The notes under the pieces: model-generated
The model's database searches: none
What the model saw: only the letters and a program-made list of their open reading frames with translations
What the model was told of the DNA's origin: nothing
NCBI RefSeq assembly: GCF_001668725.1
Contig: NZ_LZKL01000106.1
Span: forward strand, 1 to 64,000
DNA length: 64,000 nucleotides
Source of the DNA: Mycobacterium sp. E787
GTDB taxonomy: Bacteria > Actinomycetota > Actinomycetes > Mycobacteriales > Mycobacteriaceae
Direction: 5' to 3'
Position numbers and translations under genes: made by a program
Shown here: positions 41,829 through 49,069 of the stretch, one piece after another
Layout: the number at the start of each line of letters is the position of its first letter
How positions within the stretch are numbered: position 1 is the stretch's first letter

Positions 41829-42637
41829 CCGCTCGCGGGACCCAGCACGTATGCGCCGGTGTCCGGGTGGTGATACCAGCCGCCGGCGGCATGGGTGCCG
41901 CCGTCGACGTGGATCGTCTGGCCGGTGATGTAGCTGGACATGTCGGAGGCGAGAAACACTGCTGCTCCTGCCATTTCGTCGACATGGCCGGCGCGGCCCA
42001 TCGGCACCGTGAGGCCGAACCGCCGCTCGGAGCCGGGCGGCGCGATCTGCCTGATGCCCTCGGTCAGGGTGATGTCGGGCGCCAGCGCGTTGACCCGGAT
42101 GCCGTGCGGCGCGAGCTCGAGCGCCGCGGTCTTCGTGTAGTTGATGACACCGGCCTTGGCCGCCGCATAGGTCGCGTAACCGGGCGCGGCACGCACGCCC
42201 TCGATCGAGGTGACGCTGATGATGCTGCCCGGCAGTTTCTGCTCGACGAGAATCCGCGCCACCCGCTGCGTGCACAGGTAGACGTGGCGCAGATTCGACT
42301 TGTACAGTGCGTCCCAACCGTTTTCACTGGTCTCGAGGATGCTCGACCAGAACACTCCGCCGGCGTTGTTGACCAGGATCGTCACCGTGCCGAGTTCGGC
42401 GGTCGTCTGCTGCAGCGCGGCGTCCACCGCCGCGCTGTCGCGGACGTCGACCACCAGGCCCAGCGCGCCGATCTCCGCGGCGGCGGAAGCGCACGAGTCG
42501 GCGTTGCGTTCCCAGATCGCCACGCGCGCGCCGAAGGCCTTCAACGCCGCCGCGATGCCGCGGCCGATGCCCGCGCCCCCGCCGGTGACAACCGCGACAC
42601 GGTCGGTCAGAAGAACGCTGGAGGGATCGAGTGTCAT
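41825..42637 (-). CDS. Short-chain dehydrogenase/reductase
   Basis: A 270-residue classical SDR: TGGGAGIGRGIA nucleotide loop, NNAGG, catalytic YATYAAAKAG with Ser upstream (SVTSIEG), and the C-terminal YITGQTIHVDGG. The strand after the glycine loop ends in IWERN rather than Asp, so cofactor choice is unclear. Divergent from the epimerase gene across 83 bases that contain a palindrome. Confidence 0.9.
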   Translation of the reverse strand: MTLDPSSVLLTDRVAVVTGGGAGIGRGIAAALKAFGARVAIWERNADSCASAAAEIGALGLVVDVRDSAAVDAALQQTTAELGTVTILVNNAGGVFWSSILETSENGWDALYKSNLRHVYLCTQRVARILVEQKLPGSIISVTSIEGVRAAPGYATYAAAKAGVINYTKTAALELAPHGIRVNALAPDITLTEGIRQIAPPGSERRFGLTVPMGRAGHVDEMAGAAVFLASDMSSYITGQTIHVDGGTHAAGGWYHHPDTGAYVLGPASG

Positions 42638-42684
42638 GCAGCCGAATATAGAACAATGGCACGTCGCGGTTTACAGTCTTTACT

Positions 42685-42694
42685 GAACATGTTC
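42685..42694. promoter_or_regulatory. Palindrome GAACATGTTC between divergent SDR and epimerase genes
   Basis: A perfect 10-base palindrome 27 bases before the epimerase ATG, in an AT-richer stretch. The operon it precedes ends in a TetR regulator gene, which often autoregulates through such a site. The half-site spacing does not fit the mycobacterial LexA box. The role is inference. Confidence 0.4.
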
Positions 42695-42720
42695 GATATG
42701 TAATCAGCTGGGAGGCCGGC

Positions 42721-43710
42721 ATGGCCAGCACCATCTTCGTCACCGGCGCGACCGGGCAGACCGGCGGCAACGTGTGCCTACAGCTGATCGAGCGGGGCGA
42801 TCGCGTGCGGGCGCTGGTGCGCGATCCCGACGGGGCCGCGGCGCTGGCCGGGATCGGCGTGGAGCTGGTCGGGGGCGACATCACGGACGCCGACGACGTG
42901 CGTCGCGCGGCCAGGGGCGCCGAGGCGGCCATCCACTGCGCGGCGCTGCTGGGCGGCGCGAGCCAGGACCTGAACGACTTCAAGGCCGTCAACACGGTCG
43001 GCACCGCGAACGTCCTGGATGCGGCCAAGGCCCACGGCATGCGTCGGGTGGTCGCCCTGAGCACCGCCACGTTCCTCGACCTGAGCACCGGCGTCGACTT
43101 CGAGGAGGCGCCCGTGCTTCGGCACCCACCGGGCGACCCCTACACCGTCACCAAGCTCGCCGCCTTCCTCGACGCGCACGAGCGCGCCGCGGCGGGCGAC
43201 GACGTGCTGACGTGCCACCCGGGCGCGATCTTCGGGCCCGGGGTGGTCGTCGAGCGCGCCTTGCACCGCACCAGCTTCAACCGGGTGCTGCTGGCCGGGA
43301 TGCGCGGAAAGATCAAGCGTTATTTGGCTTTTCCGGTGACGTGGGTGGCCGGGGCCGACGTCGCGAAGGGCTCGATCGCCGCGCTGGACAACGGGGTGGC
43401 CGGTGAGCGCTACCTGTTGGTCGGCCGGCCCGAGGAGACCTTCAGCACCGCCGGCGGCATCAACCGCGCGTGTGAGATCGCCGGAATCGACCATCGCGTC
43501 GAGGATCTCGACTACCGCACCGATCCCGAGGCGTTGACCGCCGAATTCGGTCCCACCCTGATGGCCATCGCAGAAGCAGCGGCGAAGAGCGAGCGCAGAC
43601 CCCGGGCGTCCGACAACCTGACCACCCGGCGCCTGGGCTATGCGCCCATGTCGTTCGATGACGGCCTGCGACTGCTGATCTCGTGGCTGCGCGAGCTCGG
43701 CAAACTGTAA
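42721..43710 (+). CDS. NAD-dependent epimerase/dehydratase family protein
   Basis: A 329-residue extended-SDR protein. The Rossmann start is FVTGATGQTGGNVC; the active-site Tyr-x3-Lys is DPYTVTKLA, and HCAALLGGAS follows the NAD fold. It resembles dihydroflavonol-4-reductase-like and 3-beta-HSD-like members, so steroid, sugar or lipid keto-substrates are possible. ATG has GGGAGG upstream. The TetR gene begins 9 bases after its stop. Confidence 0.85.
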   Translation: MASTIFVTGATGQTGGNVCLQLIERGDRVRALVRDPDGAAALAGIGVELVGGDITDADDVRRAARGAEAAIHCAALLGGASQDLNDFKAVNTVGTANVLDAAKAHGMRRVVALSTATFLDLSTGVDFEEAPVLRHPPGDPYTVTKLAAFLDAHERAAAGDDVLTCHPGAIFGPGVVVERALHRTSFNRVLLAGMRGKIKRYLAFPVTWVAGADVAKGSIAALDNGVAGERYLLVGRPEETFSTAGGINRACEIAGIDHRVEDLDYRTDPEALTAEFGPTLMAIAEAAAKSERRPRASDNLTTRRLGYAPMSFDDGLRLLISWLRELGKL

Positions 43711-43719
43711 GGGGGCACG

Positions 43720-44262
43720 GTGGTGGATCTGGCCGATCGGATCCTCGACGCGGCCCAGCGGCAGGTCTTCCGGGCTGGGGCGCGGAGGTTGTCACTGTCG
43801 GACGTGGCGGCCCGGGCCGGGGTGTCGCGGCCCACGATCTACCGCTACTTCGCCTCCAAGGAAGAGCTCATCGACGCGCTGGGGAAACGGGAGCGCCGGC
43901 GCTTCACCGCCGCGATGGACGACGCGATGGCCGGCGTCGCCGGGATCGCGCGGCTGCAGGCCGCCGTCGACGTCGTCGCGACCTTCGTCGAGGCCCAACC
44001 GCCCGGGCGGCTGCTGGACCTGGAGCCGACGTTCGCGCACCAACAGATGGCGCAGGCGCTGCCCATGCTCACCGAGGGGTTGGTGACGGTCTTGCAGCGC
44101 TGTGCCCGCGAGGGCGCCTTCGCCACGCCGGTGGAACCTCGCGATCTGGCCGGCGCCATCGCGCGAACGGCGTTGAGCCACTACATCTTTCCCGAAGCCG
44201 ATCCCGCCGCGGCGCGCCGGCAGATCCGGGCCGCGGCCGGCCTTGCGGCTCAGTCGGGCTGA
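43720..44262 (+). CDS. TetR-family transcriptional regulator
   Basis: A 180-residue repressor-type protein. The HTH is RLSLSDVAARAGVSRPTIYR followed by YFASKEEL; the rest is the helical ligand domain. GTG start at 43720 (or 43723), 9 bases after the epimerase gene, so they are one operon. Likely regulates this operon and perhaps the divergent SDR. Ligand unknown. Confidence 0.88.
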   Translation: MVDLADRILDAAQRQVFRAGARRLSLSDVAARAGVSRPTIYRYFASKEELIDALGKRERRRFTAAMDDAMAGVAGIARLQAAVDVVATFVEAQPPGRLLDLEPTFAHQQMAQALPMLTEGLVTVLQRCAREGAFATPVEPRDLAGAIARTALSHYIFPEADPAAARRQIRAAAGLAAQSG

Positions 44263-44274
44263 AGCTTCGTCACG

Positions 44275-44811
44275 TCACCGCTCGCGCAGCAGAAACAGGC
44301 CATAGGCGGCGATCGACTGCGCGTCGACGATCACCCCGGTGCGCATCATCTGTTCGACGTCCTCGCGGGAGAACCACGCGCTGCGCATGTCCTGCTCCTC
44401 GTGCTCGCGATCCGCCTCGCCCTCGACGATCCCGGTGGCCAGAAACACCCAGCCGCGCTGGCTGCTCATTCCGGCGGCGACATCGATGCGGCCCAGCGCC
44501 TCGAACGACGTCGCGCGCAGCCCCGTCTCCTCGCGCAGCTCCCGCTCGGCCAGCTGGGACGGCTCGGCGTCGACCAGATCCGGGGCGCTGCCCTGCGGGA
44601 ACTCCCAGCGCCGCGCGCCGAGGGGATAGCGGAACTGCTCCACGAGCTTGAACCGGTTCCCGTCGTAGGGCATCACCAGCGCGTACGTCGGCTTGTCCAC
44701 CACGGCGTAGATGCCGAGGCTGCCATCGGGGCGGCGGATGTCGTCCTCCCGGATCACCAGCCAGCGGTTGCGATAGATCTCGCGCGACGCGACGCGTTCG
44801 ATGAAAGGCAC
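44275..44811 (-). CDS. NUDIX hydrolase
   Basis: A 178-residue ADP-ribose/nucleoside-diphosphate-sugar-type hydrolase. The Nudix box (G-x5-E-x7-REUxEExGU) reads GSAPDLVDAEPSQLAERELR followed by EETGL. KLVEQFRYPLGARRWEFPQG matches ADP-sugar pyrophosphatase members. It converges on the TetR gene with 12 bases between stops. Confidence 0.9.
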   Translation of the reverse strand: MPFIERVASREIYRNRWLVIREDDIRRPDGSLGIYAVVDKPTYALVMPYDGNRFKLVEQFRYPLGARRWEFPQGSAPDLVDAEPSQLAERELREETGLRATSFEALGRIDVAAGMSSQRGWVFLATGIVEGEADREHEEQDMRSAWFSREDVEQMMRTGVIVDAQSIAAYGLFLLRER

Positions 44812-44953
44812 CCCGCCAGTATCACGGCCGGCGATGGCGTCCGAAGCCCTGCCCTCCCGTGGAGTGCTGGGCGAGCCGGTGTTTCGGTGAGGTAAGCAAA
44901 GCGGCGCGAACTCGTGTCTTGCCGCGCCGACGGCAATAATGCACCAATGACCC

Positions 44954-46696
44954 GTGAAGACAGCGATTCACCGCGCTAGCATGCGACGGCACATCATCGT
45001 CAGCGGCGACGACGCACTCGCCACGACGATCATCGAGGAGCTGAACAACGCCGGCGTCAGTGTCGTCAAGCTCAACAGCCCCGCCGATCTCGTCCACGTC
45101 GAAGCCGATCGCGCGGTCGCCGTCGTGTGCGCCGGGGACGACGATGCGATAAACCTTGAAATCGCCTTGCTGGCAAGGAAAACCAACCCCCGCGTGCGCG
45201 TGGTGGCGCGTCTGGCCAATGACGTGCTCCGCGAGGCGGTGGCCGACCACAACGGCCCCGGTGCGATTCTCGACGTCGCCGACCTCGCGGCCCCGTCGGT
45301 CGTCGAGGCGTGCCTGGCCCACACCACGCACCCGTTCGAGGCGGCCGGCATCAAGTTCGTCGTCTCCGACGGCGAGGCTCCGCGCGACGGAACCCTGCGC
45401 GAGATCTACGGCGATCTGGCGCCTGTGGCGGTGATTCACGGCCCGAACTCCCCCATCCCCGGCGAGGTGGTGGCATGTCCCGGCCGCGACCAGCCGGTGC
45501 ATGCCGGTGACTGGACCGCGATGATCGGGACGCCCGACGAGCTGGCCGGCCTGGGCATCAAGATCGCTCGGGCGACGCGCGTGCGCACCCGCCCGCCCCA
45601 GCTCCGGCGCGCGTTCGACGCGTTACGAACCCTGCGCAACGACGTCAACCCGATGTTCTACCGCGCGCTGGCCGCCGCGCTGGGCTTGCTGATCGGGTCG
45701 ACGATCGTGTTGCGGTTCGCCTACCGGCCCCATCCGGGGATGACGTGGCTCGACGCCCTGTACTTCAGCACCGAGACGATCGCGACCGTCGGCTACGGCG
45801 ACTTCAGCTTCCTGCACCAGCCCACCTGGTTGCGGCTGTTCAGCATCATGTTGATGTTCGCCGGGGTGATGACCACCGCGCTGCTGGTCGCTTTCATCGC
45901 CGACCTGCTGTTGTCGCGGCGCTTCGCCTACTCCGCCGGCCGCCGGCAGGCGCGCCATCTGCGCAACCACATCATCGTCGTCGGGCTGGGCTCGTTCGGC
46001 AGCCGCGTGGTCGCCGATCTGACCGCGGCCGGATACGACGTCGCGGTCATCGAACGGGACGAGAACAACCGCTTCCTCTCGACCGCGGCCGACCTCGAAG
46101 TGCCGGTGATCTTCGGGGACGCGACGCTGCGCCAGACCCTGGAGTCGGCCCGGGCCGAACACGCCCGCGCGATCGCGGTGCTGACCCAGGACGACATGGT
46201 CAACATCGAGACCGGCATCGTGCTGCGAGAAATGCTGGGGCCCAGGGTGATCCCCGAAGTCGTCCGGCCCGATGTGCCGATCGTGCTGCGCATCTTCGAC
46301 CGGGCGCTCGGCACCGCCGTGTCGCAGCGGTTCGGCTTCGATCACGTCCGCTCGACCGTCGAACTGGCCGCGCCGTGGTTCATCGGCGCCGCCATGGGCC
46401 TGCAGGTGCTCGGGACGTTCTGGGTGGGGCAGCGCTCGTTCATGGTCGGCGGCATGCACGTGGCGGCCCACAGCGAACTCGACGGGCTGCGCATGTTCGA
46501 GTTGTCCACCCACACCCGGGTCATCGCGATCACCCGGGAGGACGCACCGGTCCAGCTGCACCCGCGCCGCGACGCGCGGCTGTGCGCCGGCGACACCGTC
46601 TACCTCGTCGGCCCCTACCGCGAGCTGCTGGCGACGCTGCGCAAGGGGCAGCCTCCCCAGCAGCCCGAGGTCGGCGGCGAGCGGGCGTCTGCCTAA
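44954..46696 (+). CDS. Potassium channel with RCK/TrkA-N domains before and after the pore
   Basis: A 580-residue ion channel. The N-terminal 220 residues resemble a TrkA-N/TrkA-C (RCK) unit. Then come a two-helix pore (about 235-330) with the selectivity filter TVGYGD at 278-283, and a second RCK unit starting HIIVVGLGSFGSRVVADL near residue 340. The first RCK lacks the GxGxxG loop (HIIVSGDDALATTI), while the second has it. GTG 44954 was taken as start; ATG 44981 (MRRHIIV) is equally possible. K+ flux gated by nucleotides or ions is the likely function. Confidence 0.85.
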   Translation: MKTAIHRASMRRHIIVSGDDALATTIIEELNNAGVSVVKLNSPADLVHVEADRAVAVVCAGDDDAINLEIALLARKTNPRVRVVARLANDVLREAVADHNGPGAILDVADLAAPSVVEACLAHTTHPFEAAGIKFVVSDGEAPRDGTLREIYGDLAPVAVIHGPNSPIPGEVVACPGRDQPVHAGDWTAMIGTPDELAGLGIKIARATRVRTRPPQLRRAFDALRTLRNDVNPMFYRALAAALGLLIGSTIVLRFAYRPHPGMTWLDALYFSTETIATVGYGDFSFLHQPTWLRLFSIMLMFAGVMTTALLVAFIADLLLSRRFAYSAGRRQARHLRNHIIVVGLGSFGSRVVADLTAAGYDVAVIERDENNRFLSTAADLEVPVIFGDATLRQTLESARAEHARAIAVLTQDDMVNIETGIVLREMLGPRVIPEVVRPDVPIVLRIFDRALGTAVSQRFGFDHVRSTVELAAPWFIGAAMGLQVLGTFWVGQRSFMVGGMHVAAHSELDGLRMFELSTHTRVIAITREDAPVQLHPRRDARLCAGDTVYLVGPYRELLATLRKGQPPQQPEVGGERASA

Positions 46697-47595
46697 AGCT
46701 GTGCCGAGAGCTGGGCCGCCACGTCGGCCGCGCGGCGCAGCTGGTCGGGGTCCGAACTCGTCGGGATGAGCTGAACCTCGTCGGTGCCGATGCCCTCGAA
46801 CTTGCGTAGCACCGCCAGCAGCTCGTCCTCGCTGCCGGCCCAGCCGGTAATGGGCGCCATCGCATCGACATACTCGGCCGGTATCCAGTTCATGTAGCGC
46901 CGCAGGTGGCGATGCACCTGCGCGCGGGCCTGCTCGGGCGTCCCGAACGCGAACCAGAACGACGTCACCAGATGCGGTTTGGGCCTGCCGGCCCGCGCCC
47001 ACGCCTCGCGCGCCACGTCGAACAGCTCGTTCTGCTTGGCGACGTCGAGGTCCAGCGTGGTGCCGGCCAGCCCGTCGGCCCAGGCCGCGGCGCTGCGGAT
47101 CGTCTTGGGACCGATGCTGCCGACGAACAGCGGCGGACCACCGGCCTGGACCGGGGCCGGCCCGACGGGCAGGACGGACTCGGTGAGCTTTTCACCGGCC
47201 CACACCCGTCGCATCGCCGCCACCCGCTCGGCCATGCCGCGCATCGTCTGCGTCGACGGGTCGGCGCCCACGGCGTGATAGTCCTCCTGCCGGCCGCCGA
47301 CGCCGATGCCCACCGTCAGCCGCCCGCCGCACAGCATGTCGCCGGTGGCCAGCGCCTTCGCCAGCATCACCGGGTCGTGCAGCTGCGGCACGATCACGGT
47401 CGTCAGCAGCCGCACCCGGCGGGTCCAGGCCGCCAGCGCGCCGAGCAGCGTCAGGTTGTCCGGGTTGTCGAACGCGATCCGCTCGCCCCAGCACAGCGAC
47501 GAGAACGGTCCGTCGTCGATCGCGCGGGCCCAGTTCTCGAGCACCGCCGCGTCCAGGTCCGGCTCCATCACCGGCATGGTCATCGCTATCTGCAC
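46693..47595 (-). CDS. LLM-class F420-dependent oxidoreductase
   Basis: A 300-residue luciferase-like (TIM-barrel) protein. RLTVGIGVGGRQEDYHAVGA is the conserved phosphate-binding region of the F420 branch; GPPLFVGSIGPKTIRSAAAWADG is also typical. I used GTG 47595; ATG 47583 would drop four residues. Substrate unknown. It is divergent from a VOC gene with only 18 bases between start codons. Its 3' end overlaps the channel gene by four bases. Confidence 0.85.
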   Translation of the reverse strand: MQIAMTMPVMEPDLDAAVLENWARAIDDGPFSSLCWGERIAFDNPDNLTLLGALAAWTRRVRLLTTVIVPQLHDPVMLAKALATGDMLCGGRLTVGIGVGGRQEDYHAVGADPSTQTMRGMAERVAAMRRVWAGEKLTESVLPVGPAPVQAGGPPLFVGSIGPKTIRSAAAWADGLAGTTLDLDVAKQNELFDVAREAWARAGRPKPHLVTSFWFAFGTPEQARAQVHRHLRRYMNWIPAEYVDAMAPITGWAGSEDELLAVLRKFEGIGTDEVQLIPTSSDPDQLRRAADVAAQLSAQL

Positions 47596-47613
47596 AGACG
47601 CGATTCTGGCAGC

Positions 47614-48036
47614 ATGAGGTGGATGGGTTTCACCAGCACCTCCATCGCGCACGTCCGGCTGACCGTGACCGACATCGAGCGGTCCCGGCAGTTCTACGAG
47701 AGCGTCTTCGGCTGGCCGGTGTTGCTGGAGGTTCCCGAGAACGCCGACGAGGCCACCCGCAACCAGTTCGGCTTCCTGTTCGGCGGCGTCATCTACGACC
47801 TCGGCGGCACGCTGCTCGGCCTGCGGCCGGTCGCGACGGACCGGTTCGACGAGGATCGCTGCGGCCTGGACCACATCGCGTTCCGGGTCGGCAGCAAGGC
47901 CGAATTGGACGCCGCGGCGGCCCATCTCGACGAGGTCGGCGTGGGGCACGAGCCCGTCAAAGACATCGGGCCGTCGTACATTCTGGAATTCCGCGACCCG
48001 GACAACATCGCGCTGGAGCTGACGGCGCCGAAGTAG
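47614..48036 (+). CDS. VOC family protein (glyoxalase-like)
   Basis: A 140-residue single VOC domain protein. HVRLTVTDIERSRQFYESVF is the first beta-alpha-beta with its His ligand. GLDHIAFRVGSKAELDAAAA and YILEFRDPDNIALEL give the second half with a second His and a Glu. ATG 47614 was chosen; ATG 47623 is possible. The substrate is unknown. Confidence 0.82.
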   Translation: MRWMGFTSTSIAHVRLTVTDIERSRQFYESVFGWPVLLEVPENADEATRNQFGFLFGGVIYDLGGTLLGLRPVATDRFDEDRCGLDHIAFRVGSKAELDAAAAHLDEVGVGHEPVKDIGPSYILEFRDPDNIALELTAPK

Positions 48037-48050
48037 GGCCTGTCGTCTGC

Positions 48051-48114
48051 CCGCGAGGGTGCGCAAAATGACGGCCCGCACGGCGTGTCGCCGTACAAAC
48101 ACGCACCCTCGCGG
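48051..48114. repeat. Nested inverted repeat downstream of a VOC gene
   Basis: Perfect 13-base arms CCGCGAGGGTGCG (48051-48063) and CGCACCCTCGCGG (48102-48114) enclose 38 bases with their own 6-bp stem (48080-48094). It lies 15 bases after the VOC stop. It may serve as a terminator or processing site, but no U-tract follows on either strand. Confidence 0.6.
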
Positions 48115-48168
48115 CGAGGGGTAACGCTCGCGGGAGAGGTAGGGCTCGCCGAGGGGTAGAAGGGAACT

Positions 48169-48558
48169 ATGGCGATCAGTTTCAACCACACCATCGTCGC
48201 CGCGCGCGACAAGCGGGAATCCGCGGAATTCCTCGCCGAATTGTTCGGCCTGCCCGACCCCAAACCGTTCGGCCACTTCATGGCGGTCGCGCTCGAGCAC
48301 GGCGCCACCCTCGATTACGCCGACGCGCCCGAGGGCGAGGAGATCCGCCGCCAGCACTACGCGTTCCTGGTCTCCGAGGAGGACTTCGACGCCATCTACG
48401 GCAAGATCACCTCGCGCGGCCTGGAGCACTGGGCGGACCCGGGGGCCAACCGGCCCGGCGAGATCAACACCCGGGACGGCGGCCGCGGGGTCTACTTCCG
48501 GGATCCCTCGGGGCACGCCATGGAGATCCTGACGCGGCCCTACGGCTCGGGCGGCTAA
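48169..48558 (+). CDS. VOC family protein
   Basis: A 129-residue single-domain VOC protein (ISFNHTIVAARDKRESAEFL, GRGVYFRDPSGHAMEILTRP), with His near the start and the C-terminal His/Glu pair kept. No upstream partner is coupled; an 83-base gap follows the repeat region. It converges on the Rrf2 gene with overlapping stop codons. Substrate unknown. Confidence 0.82.
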   Translation: MAISFNHTIVAARDKRESAEFLAELFGLPDPKPFGHFMAVALEHGATLDYADAPEGEEIRRQHYAFLVSEEDFDAIYGKITSRGLEHWADPGANRPGEINTRDGGRGVYFRDPSGHAMEILTRPYGSGG

Positions 48559-49037
48559 TCGCCGCGCCGTGAGCCGTGCCGCGCGTGCTCTTGGTCCCGG
48601 TAGTCGTCGGCCATCTGCGCGACGTGCTTGGGCAGCGCGCCGGCCGCGACGTCGGCCAGGGTGGTTTCTTCGAGGACCGAACGCATGCTGGCCCGCAGCG
48701 CACGCCAGACGTCGGCCAACGGCGCGGTGGGCCCGGAGTACGGGAGGTCACCCAGGCCGATGTCGCGGACGCTGGCCAGCGGGCCGTCGATGCAGCGCAG
48801 CACGTCGGCGATGCTGATCTCGCTTCCGGGGCGGGCCAGTTCGTACCCGCCCTCGCGGCCGCGGTGGCTGCGCACCAGGCGATCGGTGCGCAGGTTGGTG
48901 AGGATGTCGACGAGAAATTGCGGCGGTATGCCCTGGGCCTGCGCCAATTCGTCGGTCGTCACCAACGTGCCGGTGTCGACCGTCGCGAGCTGGACCATCG
49001 CCCGCACCGCGTACTCCGCCTTGGCCGACATCCGCAT
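48555..49037 (-). CDS. Rrf2-family transcriptional regulator (Rv1287-like)
   Basis: A 160-residue regulator. The winged HTH reads MSAKAEYAVRAMVQLATVD, then TTDELAQAQGIPPQFLVDIL and LVRSHRGREGGYELARP. Only one Cys is present (VLRCIDGPL), so it lacks the three-Cys set that binds an Fe-S cluster in IscR and NsrR. It is more like CymR, which responds to cysteine-metabolism intermediates. It follows cysNC by 32 bases on the same strand, so control of sulfate activation is likely. Confidence 0.88.
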   Translation of the reverse strand: MRMSAKAEYAVRAMVQLATVDTGTLVTTDELAQAQGIPPQFLVDILTNLRTDRLVRSHRGREGGYELARPGSEISIADVLRCIDGPLASVRDIGLGDLPYSGPTAPLADVWRALRASMRSVLEETTLADVAAGALPKHVAQMADDYRDQEHARHGSRRGD

Positions 49038-49069
49038 GTGAGGATTGTGCCATTGGCCGCCCGCGGCGC

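Noticed and set aside
42685..42694. SOS (LexA) box
   Set aside because: GAAC and GTTC are two bases apart; the mycobacterial SOS box has four between the half-sites.
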